Positions 22,901-37,500 of a stretch of 64,000 nucleotides of DNA are shown piece after piece (the first letter of the stretch is position 1; the number at the start of each line of letters is the position of its first letter). The position numbers and the translations under genes were made by a program. The notes under the pieces were generated by a model. That model was not told the origin of the DNA, did no database searches, and worked only from the letters and a program-made list of their open reading frames with translations. Origin of the DNA: Syngnathus acus (lineage: Eukaryota; Chordata; Actinopteri; Syngnathiformes; Syngnathidae); contig NC_051102.1 in assembly GCF_901709675.1 (NCBI RefSeq), forward strand, positions 1,826,912-1,890,911, given 5' to 3'.

Positions 22901-25900
22901 TGTCCATTTCTATTGTGTAAGGCGACGGCACTCATGAATCATCGTCAGGACGCGAGCGTACCTTCTCCACGGCAAAAGTGCGGATGACGTACTCGGAGAG
23001 AAGTTCGGTCTCGATGAGCGTCACCTTGATATCTCTGTAGATCTCTGTGTCATCCGGCCAGTATTTACAACACTTCACCTAAAAAAAAAAAAGACAAAGG
23101 CGCCATAAATCGTATCTGATGAGTGCAGTAAAGTTGGACTTGTAAAAAGGGTAATTGGCACGACACGCCGCCGCCTGACGTCTCGGTTCTTTGGGCACGT
23201 CAGAATGAGCCGGGCGGCCTCTTGTAAAGCCCCATCAGCAAAGGGGCGAGGCCGGGCTCCATTCGCACGTTATTGCTTTCCATCCGGCAGTGTGTCGGCC
23301 ATGTGAAAATGAGTTAAATGGTAGAGAACTTGAGCGGTCGGGGAGAAAGAACATGAAAAAATGCATGAGGGGAGGGAGGTGGCGGCCCAATAATGATGTG
23401 AAATAATAAACCCTGGGCTGTTAAGAACAGATTTCCCTACAGGAATCTAAAACACTCCAGTGGAAATATTACTGGTATTAGCCATAATAAGAGTGCAGAA
23501 TTACCCACCCTCCTCCTACTCTTCTTCAATTAAACTGTTGCTAGTCAGGGAGATGGAGAGATGACGAAGAACCACGTTCACCGGTCCTCTGAGGAGCTCA
23601 TGAACTGGTTAGCAGTGAAATGAGAATTTCAGAACACGCACGCACACGCGCACGTGGGGGTTGACTCATCCCAGGACGACGACCACTTCCAGCCATTCGG
23701 ATGTCGGAATGACCCGCTCCACTCGGGCACAATTGGCCTCATTAAGGGCTTCGTTTTTTACCCAGACTGGATTATTTCCACTCATTATGTTCGTTTGGAT
23801 TGTGCAAGATGGCAGTTGTTAATGAGTAACAAGAGGAAAGAACGCATAATCATGGCATTTACAATTATGTGATTGGCATGTTTTGGATTTTATTTTACGC
23901 ATTTATTTTTTCCGCTGTGGATCATTTACAATTGAGAATAACTGAGCACATTTTGCTTGCAAACTTGACAAGGAATGATAATAGTAATCCTGCATGTGTG
24001 CCAATGCAAGTCGATTTTCTTTTTCTTGTAAATGTCTTCAAGGCGAACAGATTATTTCCTATGGGTAAAAACTGCGGGACGCCAAGTGAATTTGCTCACT
24101 TCTTCCAAATGAAAATCTGACTATCTCATACATCAAGGTGCACTACGACCCGCCTCCATTTGGCCGTGGAGTGTGTGCGGCAGGGTATCCCAAAATTCAT
24201 CAGTGAGCAGATGGCCCGCCGCGCTACGCTTGAGCGACTTTACGAGCGAGCTCGACTGTGCAGCGGCCATTGGCCGGGGATCATATAGCAGACGCTCATG
24301 GGACCCCCACGGGGGCGCAGAGGACGCCGCCCGCCGCCGCTAAGCAGGTGTGCAGAAGGTGAGGGGTGGGGCTCGGCGGGCGTGGAAGCGGCCTAATGAG
24401 GTACCAGGAGAGCGGCGGGCGAGCGCCGTGAATCATTGAGCAGCTCTGCTACGCTGCAGAATCAGCAGAATGTGAAAAAGGTGCGCTTGTTTCTCAGCAC
24501 CTTTCAGCCACCGGGGTGCTTAAATTAACTGCTTGGTGCCGCTCTTGAACGCTGCTCAGCGAGCCAAGTGCAACACATTAAGGCCGCGGGAGATAATAAC
24601 ATGTCGTGCAATATTTAAAGAATATCAACGGTTCTAGTGACTCAATGAGAACCCTCCTCGCCGCCTTCATTTTGTCCAACCTCACAAGAAGCCCAGGAGG
24701 GGGTTCATGTGACCAGAGTCGGAATCGTAGCATGCATGCCACTCACCCGGCCTACTTCCACAAGGTTGGTCACCATGACGATGGCCGCCGTGTTTTCTTG
24801 CCACACCATCCGCCAGAAGTCCAAAACCGTTTCCTGCATGGGGCCTGCAGATGCAGAAGAAATTGAATTGTTTTTAAACTTGAGCTGCAATATGCATAGT
24901 TGACCAGTAGATGGCACTAGCAGCCATTCAAAGCATGAAGCGAAGCAAAGTTTCATTCATTCATTCATTCATTCATTCATTCATTCATTCATTCATTCAT
25001 TCATTTTCCAAATAGCTAATTTTCTCCTTTTCTAATGATTATGGCAGTCCTAGTAAAGATTTTCAGATGGCTGTCATCTATAAAAGCGGACTTATTATTT
25101 TTGTGGGTTTTTTTTTTTCAAAATTAGACATTTACGAACATTTGCTTTCATTTTGTAAAATGATTAACTTTTTTAGGCAATTTTTTTACACACCAAACCA
25201 GGAAACGAATTATAGTTAATCTATCAATTCACATCATCGATTGCCGAGTGGGGAGTTCACTAGAATTATTTAGGTTAATTAGAATGATGAATATTAGTTT
25301 AATCATGCATGCGAGTTTGAAATTATTACAAATTAATTAGGATATGCAAATCAAGTCAGCACCCAAGCCCCCAATCAACAGCAATTACCTGGAGAAATGT
25401 GTAATATTATGTAGACGTTCAAAGTTGATTATTGAAATGAACTCCTTGTTTTACTTGTAGACAGCGTGCACATAATTACAGGTGATGAGAACCAGGTCAA
25501 AAACAAACACGGGAAAATTGTGAAACACTATTTAAATGCACATCCAACATCAATGATGACTGAGTATTTGAGGTTTTTTTTTACGCTCCCACATTCAAAG
25601 CATGCAGCAAACATTTTACGTCTTGTTTCGACATAAGATTGCTCAGAAGACGTTTTAGGTCTTCATCTCCTTTGATCTGTTTTACGTGTTGTTTTTCGTG
25701 GACTTGATTGTAACACTGCAATCTGTCACATTTATGTTTTTTTTTTTTTTTTTTCTCCTGCCAGCTTGTGCTTTGGAAAACAGAATCTAACAGTTTTATT
25801 TTAAAAAGACAAGCAAGAAGTGACCTTGTGTTCCCTCTCTCTCTTTTTTTTTTTAATCGACAAATGTAAAATAACCACCTGTGCTCGTCATTTTTCGAAA

Positions 25901-28900
25901 TAACAAAAGAAGAATTTCGGACTATCCGTAGCGTCGAGCCCGACCACCTCCCACGCTTATCGTCCCCGTGGGAGCCAGCGAGGAGGAAAGAGGAGTTTGG
26001 GTGACGAAGAAGCGGGACAGCTGGTGTGTAGGTAGCTCATGAGCACACGGCATTATTATTATCATTGCGGTAAAAAAGAATAAAAACATTGTTCGGTGGG
26101 AGTCTGATGCAAAGTTGCATCCTGGAGGATTATTTATTTATTGTTCCATATGTGTGCGGGGATTGGTAGAGGAAGATTCTAACAGCAACAACTCGACTGG
26201 GAATTTATTTGAGCATTAAGAGACGAATGAAGTTACTCTTTTGAACTCTGTTGCTAACCAAAACAGCAGGATGTGAACAGACCCTCAGGTGAAATGCATG
26301 TTATAAAAAGGCCACTGGTATTCTAGATCAGCTTTTTAGTAGAAAACAATATCAACGTGTGGCCAACATTTGATGACTATTTTTTATTTCTGGTAAATTC
26401 TTTAGCACGAGCTTACACGAGCACATTAACGTGGCTAATGAGACTCGTGTGCCTATTTCGCTCTTTCTAAGTGGAGAACCTTGCCGAGGGGCCGCTCGCT
26501 CACATTCTGAGATTGAGGAAGAAGCGGAAGCGTTTGAACATTCACCCGCTTGGGGAATGCCAAGGTGAGAGCGGCAGTTTTTTTCTTTGTCTGCAAAGTT
26601 TGAAGTCTCGCATGATTTTGGCGGCGCAGCGTTTTGAAACGAGGTGTGAGGTGGATGGGAATCCGAGTCGCCAAGATTCAAAATAAATTGACGGTTGTGG
26701 GAAATTTTAAAAATTATTTACTATAAACAACAGAAAGAAAAGGAAAAAAAAAAAACAGGTGTTGGTGTGCTGCTTGAAATGATCTGCGCCTCATAAAAAC
26801 GGAGCAAGGTGAGACGTTTGTTGCAACGAGTAAATGAGCCGCAGTGCGAATACATCAAAATGGGTAATGAGGGCTTTTGAATGGAGTGACAGCTGTTGCA
26901 CCTTTCGTTGTCGTCGTCACCTCGGTGGCGCCGAGGGACTCGTCGGGAGCTCCGGAAACTAATGAGTGACGCCATATTTGGCTTTGAGCTTCGTCACCGC
27001 TTGTCACCGGATCGGCCGAGTGGCCAGCTGCGAGTCTCGGAGGGTCGACGTTTTGCTTCAGGCTTCTTATCATTAACAAAATAATTCCTAAAAAATATAT
27101 TGTTCTCTTTGTCTTGGAGGACACAGATGTTTACATTTGGATTCATTTGACCAGCTAAATAGTCAGGCCTGAATGGAAAAAAGCTTGACATTGTTCCTTT
27201 CAGTCTTTTAGCTCAAAAATAAAACTTCTCGCACATTTAATTTTTACAGAGGGCTTTTTAGGCAGGAAAACTCACGGGAATGACATTAAGAATGTCCTCT
27301 GCCATGTTATTTGAATTCTTTTGCACCAATCTGTTTACTTTGGGTTTGAATTTGTCAAGCAGCCCATTTAGGCAGGCAAATATGTCTGCGCCTGAATCAA
27401 AAGTGCCTTCTGCCATGTTGTTTTTACTCGAGTCATGATGGTTTCACTTTCGGTATAAAATTCTTTGATTAGACGCCCCTAAATTTTCTGCGACAAAATA
27501 TCACCTTCCGTTCACCTTTCTGTTTACTTTCTGTTTGAATTTTTAACAGGCATTTTAGGCAGGTTTTGTGCCATGTTACTTTTTCAGCTCAACATTCGAT
27601 TTCCACAACAGACAGTTTAGGCAGAAAACTAGCCACAGCAACACAACATTTCATCCAAACCTCTCGACGATCAAAAATCAATAAATTGATCCTGAGGAGA
27701 CGGATTGTGTGTGTGTGTTTGGCTGGACGATCGGCGTGATGCGAGCACGTTTGGTGAGCAAACAGAGGCTCGGCTTTAATTGAGACGCTGAGGAGTAGCT
27801 GCGCCGCGCTAATGAACAGCTAATTATGCAACTCCCACCACCCCCCGAGCAGCTTGTGAATGCATTAAGGACTTCTCTTCACTAAACAACAAATAATAAA
27901 AAAAAAGAAAGTCTTGGACTTTTCTTTCCTTTAGTTATCATTTTTAAGTATTAAAGAAGTGAGGCAATAAATACACGAGGCAATAAATTGCTAACGATTG
28001 AGCATCGGTCAATCGTTAACCTCCAGGGTGGCGATAAGTGTTCGTCGCCTTGCAAATCCGCCGGCCAGAGGAACACAGTGACAAAATGTGCCCGCAAATG
28101 TCAGATAATCCTTTTATTTTTTGTATTCATCCGGCAGTCTGATTAATTGCTCCTGCCACACAGATGGAAGAGAGAGAGCATGACGACGCATGCCACGACA
28201 TCCCTGAGCGCGCGCGCACGCACTCACATGTATAGGCGACTTCGGTTTTAGTTTATTTGAATTTGCAAGGATGCAGCACCAAAATTCACTCTCATTCCAT
28301 TTACATTATGTTTCAATTTTCTTCAGCAACATACTAGTCAGGCATGAATCATCTTCTTACCTTGAGTGGCGATGTAATGATTTGGCCTGTGGTAACCCTG
28401 AAAAAAGACAAGAATAAACAAGAAAGGACAATGTATGAGAAATAAACCTAGAATATTTTTTTTTCGATCTAGACTATTATGTGTATTTGAAAAGATCTGG
28501 ACATCTACACACCGATCATATCTGCGTGACGTGCGCACACACACAAACACCTTTGGAGCGAGGCGCCAAAGTGTTGATAATCCCTGCAATACGACTAACA
28601 GCATCCGTCTTCACAACGGGCTTCCAGTCTGCGGGATTACGCTAATCCCTTCAGGTTGCGCTTGCCCAATTCCTTGTCTTCTCCCCGGAGACGCCAGGCG
28701 GGAAACAAAACATCAGGAGGACTTAAAGGCTTCCTTCCACCATTATCATCATCATCCTCATCATCCTCATCATCACCTTCCTCCTTCATATTCAATTGAG
28801 CTTGGACTCTGATGAACGCATGCGGATGCAAAAAAGATGCCTTCCTCGCTCTCCTTCATTTTTAATGACTCCTTTATCTTGTTTGTGCTTTCATGTGACG

Positions 28901-31514
28901 TCCTGTCAGGCGGCGTTGCCGCATTAGAGGCTTGTCAGGTGAGGAAATGGACACCGTAGAAGAAAAAGGTCACGACTGGAATAAATCATGTGTCGAAAAA
29001 TGGAATAAAACATGCTTCATGGTTGTTTGTGTTTTTTTGGGTAGCTGTGATCATTTACATGTTGTTTTTAGTATTGCCGCACATTCTCGCCAGTTATTAG
29101 CGCGGCCTGTCTAAAACATTCAGCAAGCAGGAGTGTCCACCCGCAGGCCTTTATTTGTATTTTCTGACTGAATTAGCACACGGCTGCTAATGGGAGCTTC
29201 AAAGCACAACTGTAACTGTAACATGCAACCCGCTTTTTTTGACAAATAAACACTGGAGGGAATGGAATAAATAAGGAGTGAAGCTGCAGAGGTTACAAAC
29301 AACTACATAATATAAATTCCATAAGAATTGCACGTGTTAAAATATTCCTGCCTTTGAATCCAATAATAGCTACTAAAATAAGAATACCAATAATCTCCAC
29401 AAATTGTACAAATTCAATACGACTAAATTTTTTTATCTTTACAAAACCAAGGAATTCTTCAGAAAATCCTGATTAACATTCATTACATGTTCCCTATGGG
29501 ATGTGGTGGGAATTGTCAAAAAAAAGGTTTCCCAAACATCAACTGGGGGAGGGGGGCAAGCATATTCGGGGGGGTCAGGGCCCTCACATGGGCCCCCCCC
29601 ACTAGCTCCGCCAGTGCAAGAATTCCCTGCAAAACTGGGCAGACTTCCATAAATGCCGTACATGTTTCAAAGGTAAAACTACAGTGAACCTACAAAAGTT
29701 GCACATGTTAAAATAATGCTCACGTACAAGTTGCCATGTAGAGGTTAAAACAACTATAAATCCTTCAAAAGCTAAAGAGGTTACAATGCAACAACCATAA
29801 ATCCCATAAAAGGTTGCACTACTTAAAACAAGACTGTTGTGAAGGCCCACTAAAGTTGTTTTAGGTAAAATAGGAGTAACTTAAATACCTAAAAAGACTT
29901 CAGTAAATCCCCAAACGCTGCATATCCTAAAATAAGGCATGAAGTTCACCCCAAAGTTCCACTGGCTAAAATAAGATCATCTTCTATTTTTGCTAATGCT
30001 AATAAATAGTGCATTTATTTAAAAAGGTGTTTTTACAAGACGACATAATATAATAATTACCAACATGCTTGATTTATGGTGAGTACTTGCCACTATGCAT
30101 GCTAATATGCAATCAGGACGAGGATGCTCTTTCTTAGCCTAATGACTCGACATGTTTGGGGGTACATTGACTCGCTTACGACCGAGCCTCCGAGAAGACC
30201 ATCATCATTATCATCTGGCGGCTTCCACGCAATAATAAAAGCAGCAGGGATGTTGCCCGCACAGGCTTTTTATTGGCGCGTTCTGATGAGTTAAAGAGTG
30301 AAAAAACAAATAAACAAACAAAAAAATACATCGTTAGCCGTCTGTCTGCACACTCTTAAATATGCACGTGTTCTCAACATTTATGTGGGCCCTGGCTTTG
30401 TATGGTGCAACATAATGGACCATAAAACCAATAGCAGCCAAAGGTAAATAATTGAAGGTGCACCTTGCATTATGAATTATGCGGGGAGAGCGCAACAAGA
30501 GATTACAAATGAGTGCATCGGGCAGGTACATCATCAGGCTATTAGCGGCTCATCTTTCTAAGGGCGGCGTTCGCGTTGAATCAGGCTATGTAAGCCAGTT
30601 AGGCTGCTTCGCAACACGCTTCATGTGTCTTTTTTAACGACTTTAAAAAGGCGTGCCGAGACACTAGAGTCCATGTAAGCGCTGAAATACGAACGTTGCT
30701 TAGCACGCAGGGGATGGAACGGACAGACCGGAAGATGGGGAGGAAAACAAATGGAAATATCTTTAAAAAAAAAAAGAAAACCTGACCTTAAAAAAAAATA
30801 CATTGAAAAAAGTAACAAAAATACAAATTTTGAAAATCCAAATAGCAATATAAACCCAAATTTAATTCAAAACATTATTAAATAATTAAAGTACATAAAA
30901 CCCTCTCGGCAATATGAAAGCAATTTTGAATAAATAGAAATATTCAAAAGCTAAAAACCAAAGCAGAAAATCTAAAATAAAATATATATAAATAATATCA
31001 CATAAAATAACAATTAAGTATATAAGTATAGTTTGAAAAGGTATTTTGTGACAGGTTTTTATGCTCTACTGGCCCTCAGGGCAGAAAGCTACTGAAAAGG
31101 CAGGGGAAACTCTCATATTGGACTGGATAAGAAAAAAATTATACAACAAAATATATCTTCAAAAAATTTATTAAAAAACACCCCAAAAATAAAAAAAAGA
31201 ATATTTCCGCTAACATCACAAGGAGGATTGGTCGCCACGGCAACCACACCATAACCATCAAGTGTGTGATGATAACCATAGATTGGCAATAGGAAGTGGT
31301 CCCTCTCCTGGCTGCTTTATTCAATATTTTGGATTATTTGCACCACAATGATCCCTGTGTTGCTGTCAAAGCCTTGGTGGAGGTCTTTTCACCTATTTAG
31401 TATCAAGCTCTTTTGCTATTACGTGTTTGCTTTTCTTCCTCTCTATACAAGTGCTGTCATCCTCTGATCGTTATTGCTCTTAATTTAAGCACACACTGAT
31501 ACAGCAGCTCACTA

Positions 31515-31579
<65 letters not shown>

Positions 31580-34500
31580 CGTGCGAGAGCAATCATGCTC
31601 CCTCAGGGCCCCCTGCGACGGCGGCACCAGCACCCTCTCTGCCACCCCCCAGAGAGAAAGCGCAGTGACCTTTTTGCGTCGGTGGTGCTGGCTGGTGCGC
31701 GTGTGTGTGTGTGTGCGCGTGTGCGTGTGTGTACTTACATCAACGTAATTTGCATTAATGTAATCAGAGCTCTGTTCGCCCTCCAGGGCCTGCAACCTGA
31801 CACGCGAGTGATCATCTGGAAAAAGAGGCAGAGAGGAAGAAGAAAGCAGCATGGAATTAATGACATTAACCAGGCCACAACATGGTGAGGGGGAGGAGGA
31901 GGAGGAAGAAGCAACTGTCACTCTTGAAGGCTTCTAAAGCATAGTGGCCACCAACCGCTTTATCCTCACAGGGTGGGTAGGCGGAGGACACCCTGAACTG
32001 GTCGCCAGCCAATCGCCAGGCACGCAGAGATGAGCAACCATTCACACTCACAATCACCCCTATGGACAATTTGTGGCAGCCAATGTTTTTGAACCCACAA
32101 CTCCCTTTTTGATATTATTTTTTATTATTTATATATTTATCTTATTATTTTTAATATTTTCTGTCACATTCTACGAATAACTATATTTAAATTGATATGT
32201 AACAGTGGCTTTTAAATTGTCTGTGTTTGTTGATATGTTGTCTGCTTCCAAAGCTGTAGCAATGGAAGGAGAGCACATGTTACATCTTGATTAATAACGC
32301 TTATCCCTTTTTGTTGTAGGAATATCTACAAAATTCAACAAGGATTGTAGGCGAAGCAACGGCGGAAAGATAAATATGTAACCACGGAGCAGAAAGGTCA
32401 ACGCTGCTTCGGCTGCGCTGATAATAAAACTCTCTTGTTTCCTATCTTGCATTGCAAAGCCGGTTGCAATAAATCAGCAGCCGGGGGGATTGTGGGGTAC
32501 GCACATGCAATGATGTTCCCGTATCGGTTCTTCATGCGGTTCTCGTCTTTCTTCGCCGAGTCCCAGGGCGCAGACTGTCCCTCGAAGAAGCGCTGTGAAC
32601 AAAAGACACACCAGCGGGAGGTGAAACATGGCGGCATTGGGAAGCCCTTGAATGCAAAAGACAAAGAGGTAAAGTGCTTAACATCATCATGGGCGAGACC
32701 GTCATTCAGTGGAAGCTGTTAGCCATACACTTTTAAAACTGCTGCGTCAAAAACAACCCAATTTGGATTAAAAATTTCGACCCACCCTGAACCCATTTTT
32801 TTGTAGGAAAAACACAAAACAAACCAAAATTGGGTCAAATTGAGTACTTGCGCCCGTCATGTTTTTAACCCAGCAATTTTGAACAAGATGCCATGGCAGC
32901 CATTTTGAACAAATCTAAATCTGAAGCTGGTATCCTAAGACAAGTGCAAGACGATACATTCTGAAGCTTTTTTTTTTGCGAGGGCGGAGCAAAGGGTTAA
33001 AGTTCCTTTCAAAAGCTTAACACAAGTGCAGTTTACACGACAGGTGTGACACATTCCATCCATCAAAGTGCGTGTGAGGGGGTGACGGTGAGGTGGGTCA
33101 CTTGGTTTGGTAAATGCCCTTTTAGTTGTGGATGTGCAAACATTTTTCATCTACTGTACATGATTTGGAAAAAACAACAACGGTAGTCTTACCTCGTTTA
33201 TCTGATCCAAAGTTAAGGTACAAGAAAGAGCATGGGTCGGAGAGAGATATAGTACAACGGTAAGTCAACAGCACCACACGCTCCACTTCACTCATCAGTA
33301 AAGGAGAAGAAAAAGGGCATTAACCTGAGGACACGGTGATGTCATGGCAGGAACGCAACATGCAAGCATAAGATGTAGTGGGTGGGAAAATGGTTGGGTG
33401 GGGGGCGGGGCTTAAGTGGTTTTGGTGGCACCATGAAACTAAAACACAGCCAGATTGCACCTGGATGAACATGAGGGATGCGGTTTTTAACGCAAAGACA
33501 AAACAAATATAAAAATATTTCCAAAATACCATTTATTGAAATCAGTTGCATTGGACATGGTTTTATTTTTTTTGCTTAAAGTTTTGGGGGGGTGTTTAAT
33601 TTATTGTTATCGTATTTAAATTACGATTGTTTTTGTCAGCACAATAGTATCAATAATAGATAATAAAATACAATTTTTTTGTTCTTCTTTTACTGTCTAA
33701 ATGTCCAAGAGTCTACGAACTACGACAAATTAAAATAGAGCAATTTTTTGTTCCAGAAAAGCAGCAAGTTTGTTGGCTAAGGTGGAGGCTTTAAAGTTTT
33801 ACATGGGCCTTGGTGCGGTGGTTTAAAGGAGAGTTTGATGTTGTTTTCGGGAGGGATTTGACAGAAGGCAGGTAAGGCGAGAGTTCCAGGGGGGGAAATG
33901 GGAAGAAGGCAGCATTTGACATAAAAGTGCATAACCAGCGCTAACAGTGAGAAAACACAAACAACAAAAGACAGTGTAAACACACTGAGACAGGAGAAAC
34001 ATAAACAATTTATCTTAAAAGTTAAAACACAGAGAGGCATAGCAAAGCATCACCACATGACCAGACCCACACAAGTCTTTTCAAATAACATCTTTTTGAC
34101 CCACATTGTATTTTAAATCCTTGTAAAAAAAAATAAAAAATTAAATGCTCTTTTTTTAAATCTGAAAAAATATCCTTGATTTTTCTCTCAGAATTTTTAA
34201 AAATATTTTTTGTCTTGGCTGCTAAAGAATTTTCTTGATTTTCTTAAACTATTTTAGTTAATATTATTATGTATTGACTTTTCTGAGGATTGCCTTCACC
34301 CTCCCCCTTTTTATTTAATTTAAATTTTTTACTTTACTTTCTTCATGATTCTGATTGGCCCATTATTGTTCAGAGTCTTCTTTCCATATCTGATTGGTTC
34401 ATTAGTGTCTGGCTCTGTTATGATAAATGGGCTGTATAGTGAGTTTCTACCTTTGGTACTCAAAGCACTTCACACTGCTTCCTTATCAGGAGCGACTGGG

Positions 34501-37500
34501 GGTTCAGTGTTGTGTTTAAAACTGCTTTTAAAAATCCCAGTGTACATGTGGACATGCGGGCCGGCTTTGGGGACCCCCCCGTCCACCTACCTCGTACTCC
34601 TCCTTGAAGCCGTAACCCTCGGCGCACTTCATCTGCGTGATGTGCTGCAGCAAGTCGGCAACGCGGATGGCCGGGTGCAGCTGGCCACTCTGGTACGGCA
34701 CATCCACAGCTTCTCGCTTCCTCAGCGAGTGCGACTGCACCAGGCTGCTGGTGTCGCTGCCCATGTTCTGGCTCTCGTCTGCTTCGCAAAGCACAGGGAC
34801 AAGGCCCGCAAGTCAGCGCCGGTGCGGTAAAAAAGCAAACTAGCGCGAGTTGGTGACACCATGCTTAAAAGCAGTAAATGCTACGTTGTGGCGTTCTGGG
34901 ATGCCGCAGATGGCCGCTTATCTCATTTACTGCTCAGCATTATGTCACCAGCCTCCAGATTGACAAACAACTCTCCCAAAACTATTAATCTGCTTGTAAT
35001 GGATGGTCACAACAACACGACGCCTTTGAGTAAGAGGATGAGTCATGTGGTGGGAAGGTTCATATCCATCTGTCCCAGAACACACTTTACTAAACCTACA
35101 GTCAAGCAATCTGAGGTCGCACTCACAATTTTGGCTTGGTTCAAAACTGAGGTAGAATAATATTTTGAGTGTGTGTTTGTTTAGCTGACCATCAAAACCA
35201 TTACAAATCAAACCTATGAATGTATTTTGGATTTTTTCTATTCAAATTGATGCACGTGACATTTCACATGATTTCCGACTAAATTGTCCTGAGATTATTT
35301 CCTGACACTGTGGATGTGAAAAAAAAATCCTCAATACCGGCTAACTCAGTTTTACACGTCGTGTAAAACAAGTTAAAAATGTTAAAATGGTTCCTTCAAT
35401 TTAAAGGGGGAGGTTTTGGATTTGTGAGGCCTGATGTCATGTACATTTAGGAGGAATTCATATCAAAATGTCATCATTTTTGTATGAATTCCTATGAAAT
35501 TTATCTGACGGACACTACTGTAGTTTTGTGTAGAAAAAGAAATTTGTCTTGGCTCATCTTTTTAACCACAAAGAACCAGTCAGTGGCAGATGTGAGGCAC
35601 AGATGTAGTTGGCGGAAAGGAGGAGGTGGTGGTGGTGGTGCACCCAGAAACAAGGAAGAAAGGGATGTGGCGAAGTGGTAGTGGGGCGGAGGATTTTTAG
35701 TGGAAAAGCATCACACAAACACAGCGGCGATTCCATCCTAGCTGACCTGAACTTTAGATAAATAAAAAAAATAAAAAATAAAGTGGCCCGGAGGGAGGTG
35801 GAGATGAAGATGATGCTCAGCTCATGCTATGCTAATGGTGGCATTGGGATGGAGCGGGACTTTGGGGCGGGGGGTGAAATGCTAACACTGGTTCATGCAA
35901 GTGATGTCACAAAACGTCGGAAGCGCTCGCTCGCTGTCCGACAGAACAACGGCCCCGTTCCCTCGACCCCGGCCCACCCGTGAGCCCACCTGGGAGAACT
36001 TACCATTAATGGGCACTTTTTAGATAGCAGATACATAAGAGGTGATGGATGTGGAAAAGAGAGAGAGGAGGAGAGAGGACGGAGAAGAAAGAGAGTGAAA
36101 GACAGAGAGAAAGAAGGGGTAAGCAACAATACAGCATGAGAACCTGGTACAGTGTTTGAGTGCTATGCTATACGCGGGCCAGCTTCGGCCCAGTCAGGGT
36201 GGGAGGGGCGGTGACAAGGGCGGGGGGGGGGGGATGGGGGGATGACGGATGGTGGGGCAATTAGCATGACAAAAGTAAAAAGAATCAAACAAGGAAGTCT
36301 TGGATTCAAAGGAGGAAAAAGATCATGGCAGAATTTGGATCGTTAGCATTGTGAAATGGTGTCACGGAAATTTAGTAGGAATTCATACAAGAATGGATGG
36401 TATTTTGGAGTTTGATAAAAAAAAATACACACATAGAAAATCTGTTACCCTATACCCGCTTTGAAAATTGTTTGGGGTGGCAAATTAAATTTTTTTTCTT
36501 AGCTAAGCATATCAGCCATATTTGGGGAGATAATGGCATAATTTGGATTGTTGGAATTGTGAATAGTGGCATCATAAACATTTCCTATGAATTCATAAAA
36601 ATATCTGTATCAATTTTGAAATGATGGCGAAATATTTTTGACATATAGGCCATATTTGTAGAGCGCATTGTCAATGACGTTTAGCTTGCGCTAAAGGGGA
36701 AGGATAACGTGGCCATGAATTAAAAAATGAAGGGTGGGATGTGGATTGTTGGAATTGTAAATTGCGGCATTACATTAATTCATATTAAAACTGTGACATT
36801 TTAGGTTTAAATGAAAATAAATTGTCAGTAGAGTTAGTAAAACTTTTATAATGACAGTTTGAAGGCAGAAACACGATATTCCTATTTCCTGCTGACATGA
36901 CTTTTCTTCATTATTTTGACGACTGCCACTGCTGCAACCCGTGCCAATCGCCCACGTCCCGCTTCATTAAAAACTAACAGCGGCATATGGCGGTGATGAA
37001 AGCCGCCCCTTTAAATTACGCGCACTGTTAAACTCCGCTTCTCTTTCTTCTGTAGAACTCAAAGCGCTGCGCGACGCCCCCAATTTGTCGTCGTGTGATG
37101 CGTTACGGGGGCCGCGTCCTTTTATCATTCCATTTCATCGGCAAGCGAGAAGCAAAACACAAACAAGTAGGCCGCCGACGGCGAGGGGACGACGACATTA
37201 AAAAGAATAATAGAAGAGCTCGTTGTGTTGCGGGGGGCGAGGGGAGGGAGCTAAATGAAGAAGAGGGAGGGTAAGACATGGATGTTTTTGGAAAGGTGGT
37301 AGGACTTGTTTCCGCCTCCCAAGCTGCATTTACGTGCGTGTAAAAATGCCTAAAATGTAGCGCCCGCCCTCCTCCAACCCCGTCTCACACACCCGCTCCA
37401 CACGTCTGTCCATGCATGACTGGTCAAACACGTATGTGACATCACACGTGGATGGGATGGAGCAAAGCCAGCACCCCACCACCACCGGAGAGATCTTCAT

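Larger units (their letters stand above)
28398..31738 (-). other. ptprm: ptprm intron within D1
   Basis: A 3.3-kb intron holding a degenerate tandem repeat (about 29280-29990), a G-rich dispersed repeat (29536-29628), A-rich stretches near 30760-31040, and long TG arrays toward the donor end. No exon was seen. Confidence 0.6.

Noticed and set aside
31517-31748. Reading frames of Cys-Val repeats
   Set aside because: Translation of the (TG)n microsatellite.
34345-34830. Plus-strand 161-residue reading frame
   Set aside because: Antisense shadow of the ptprm wedge exon at 34591-34778.
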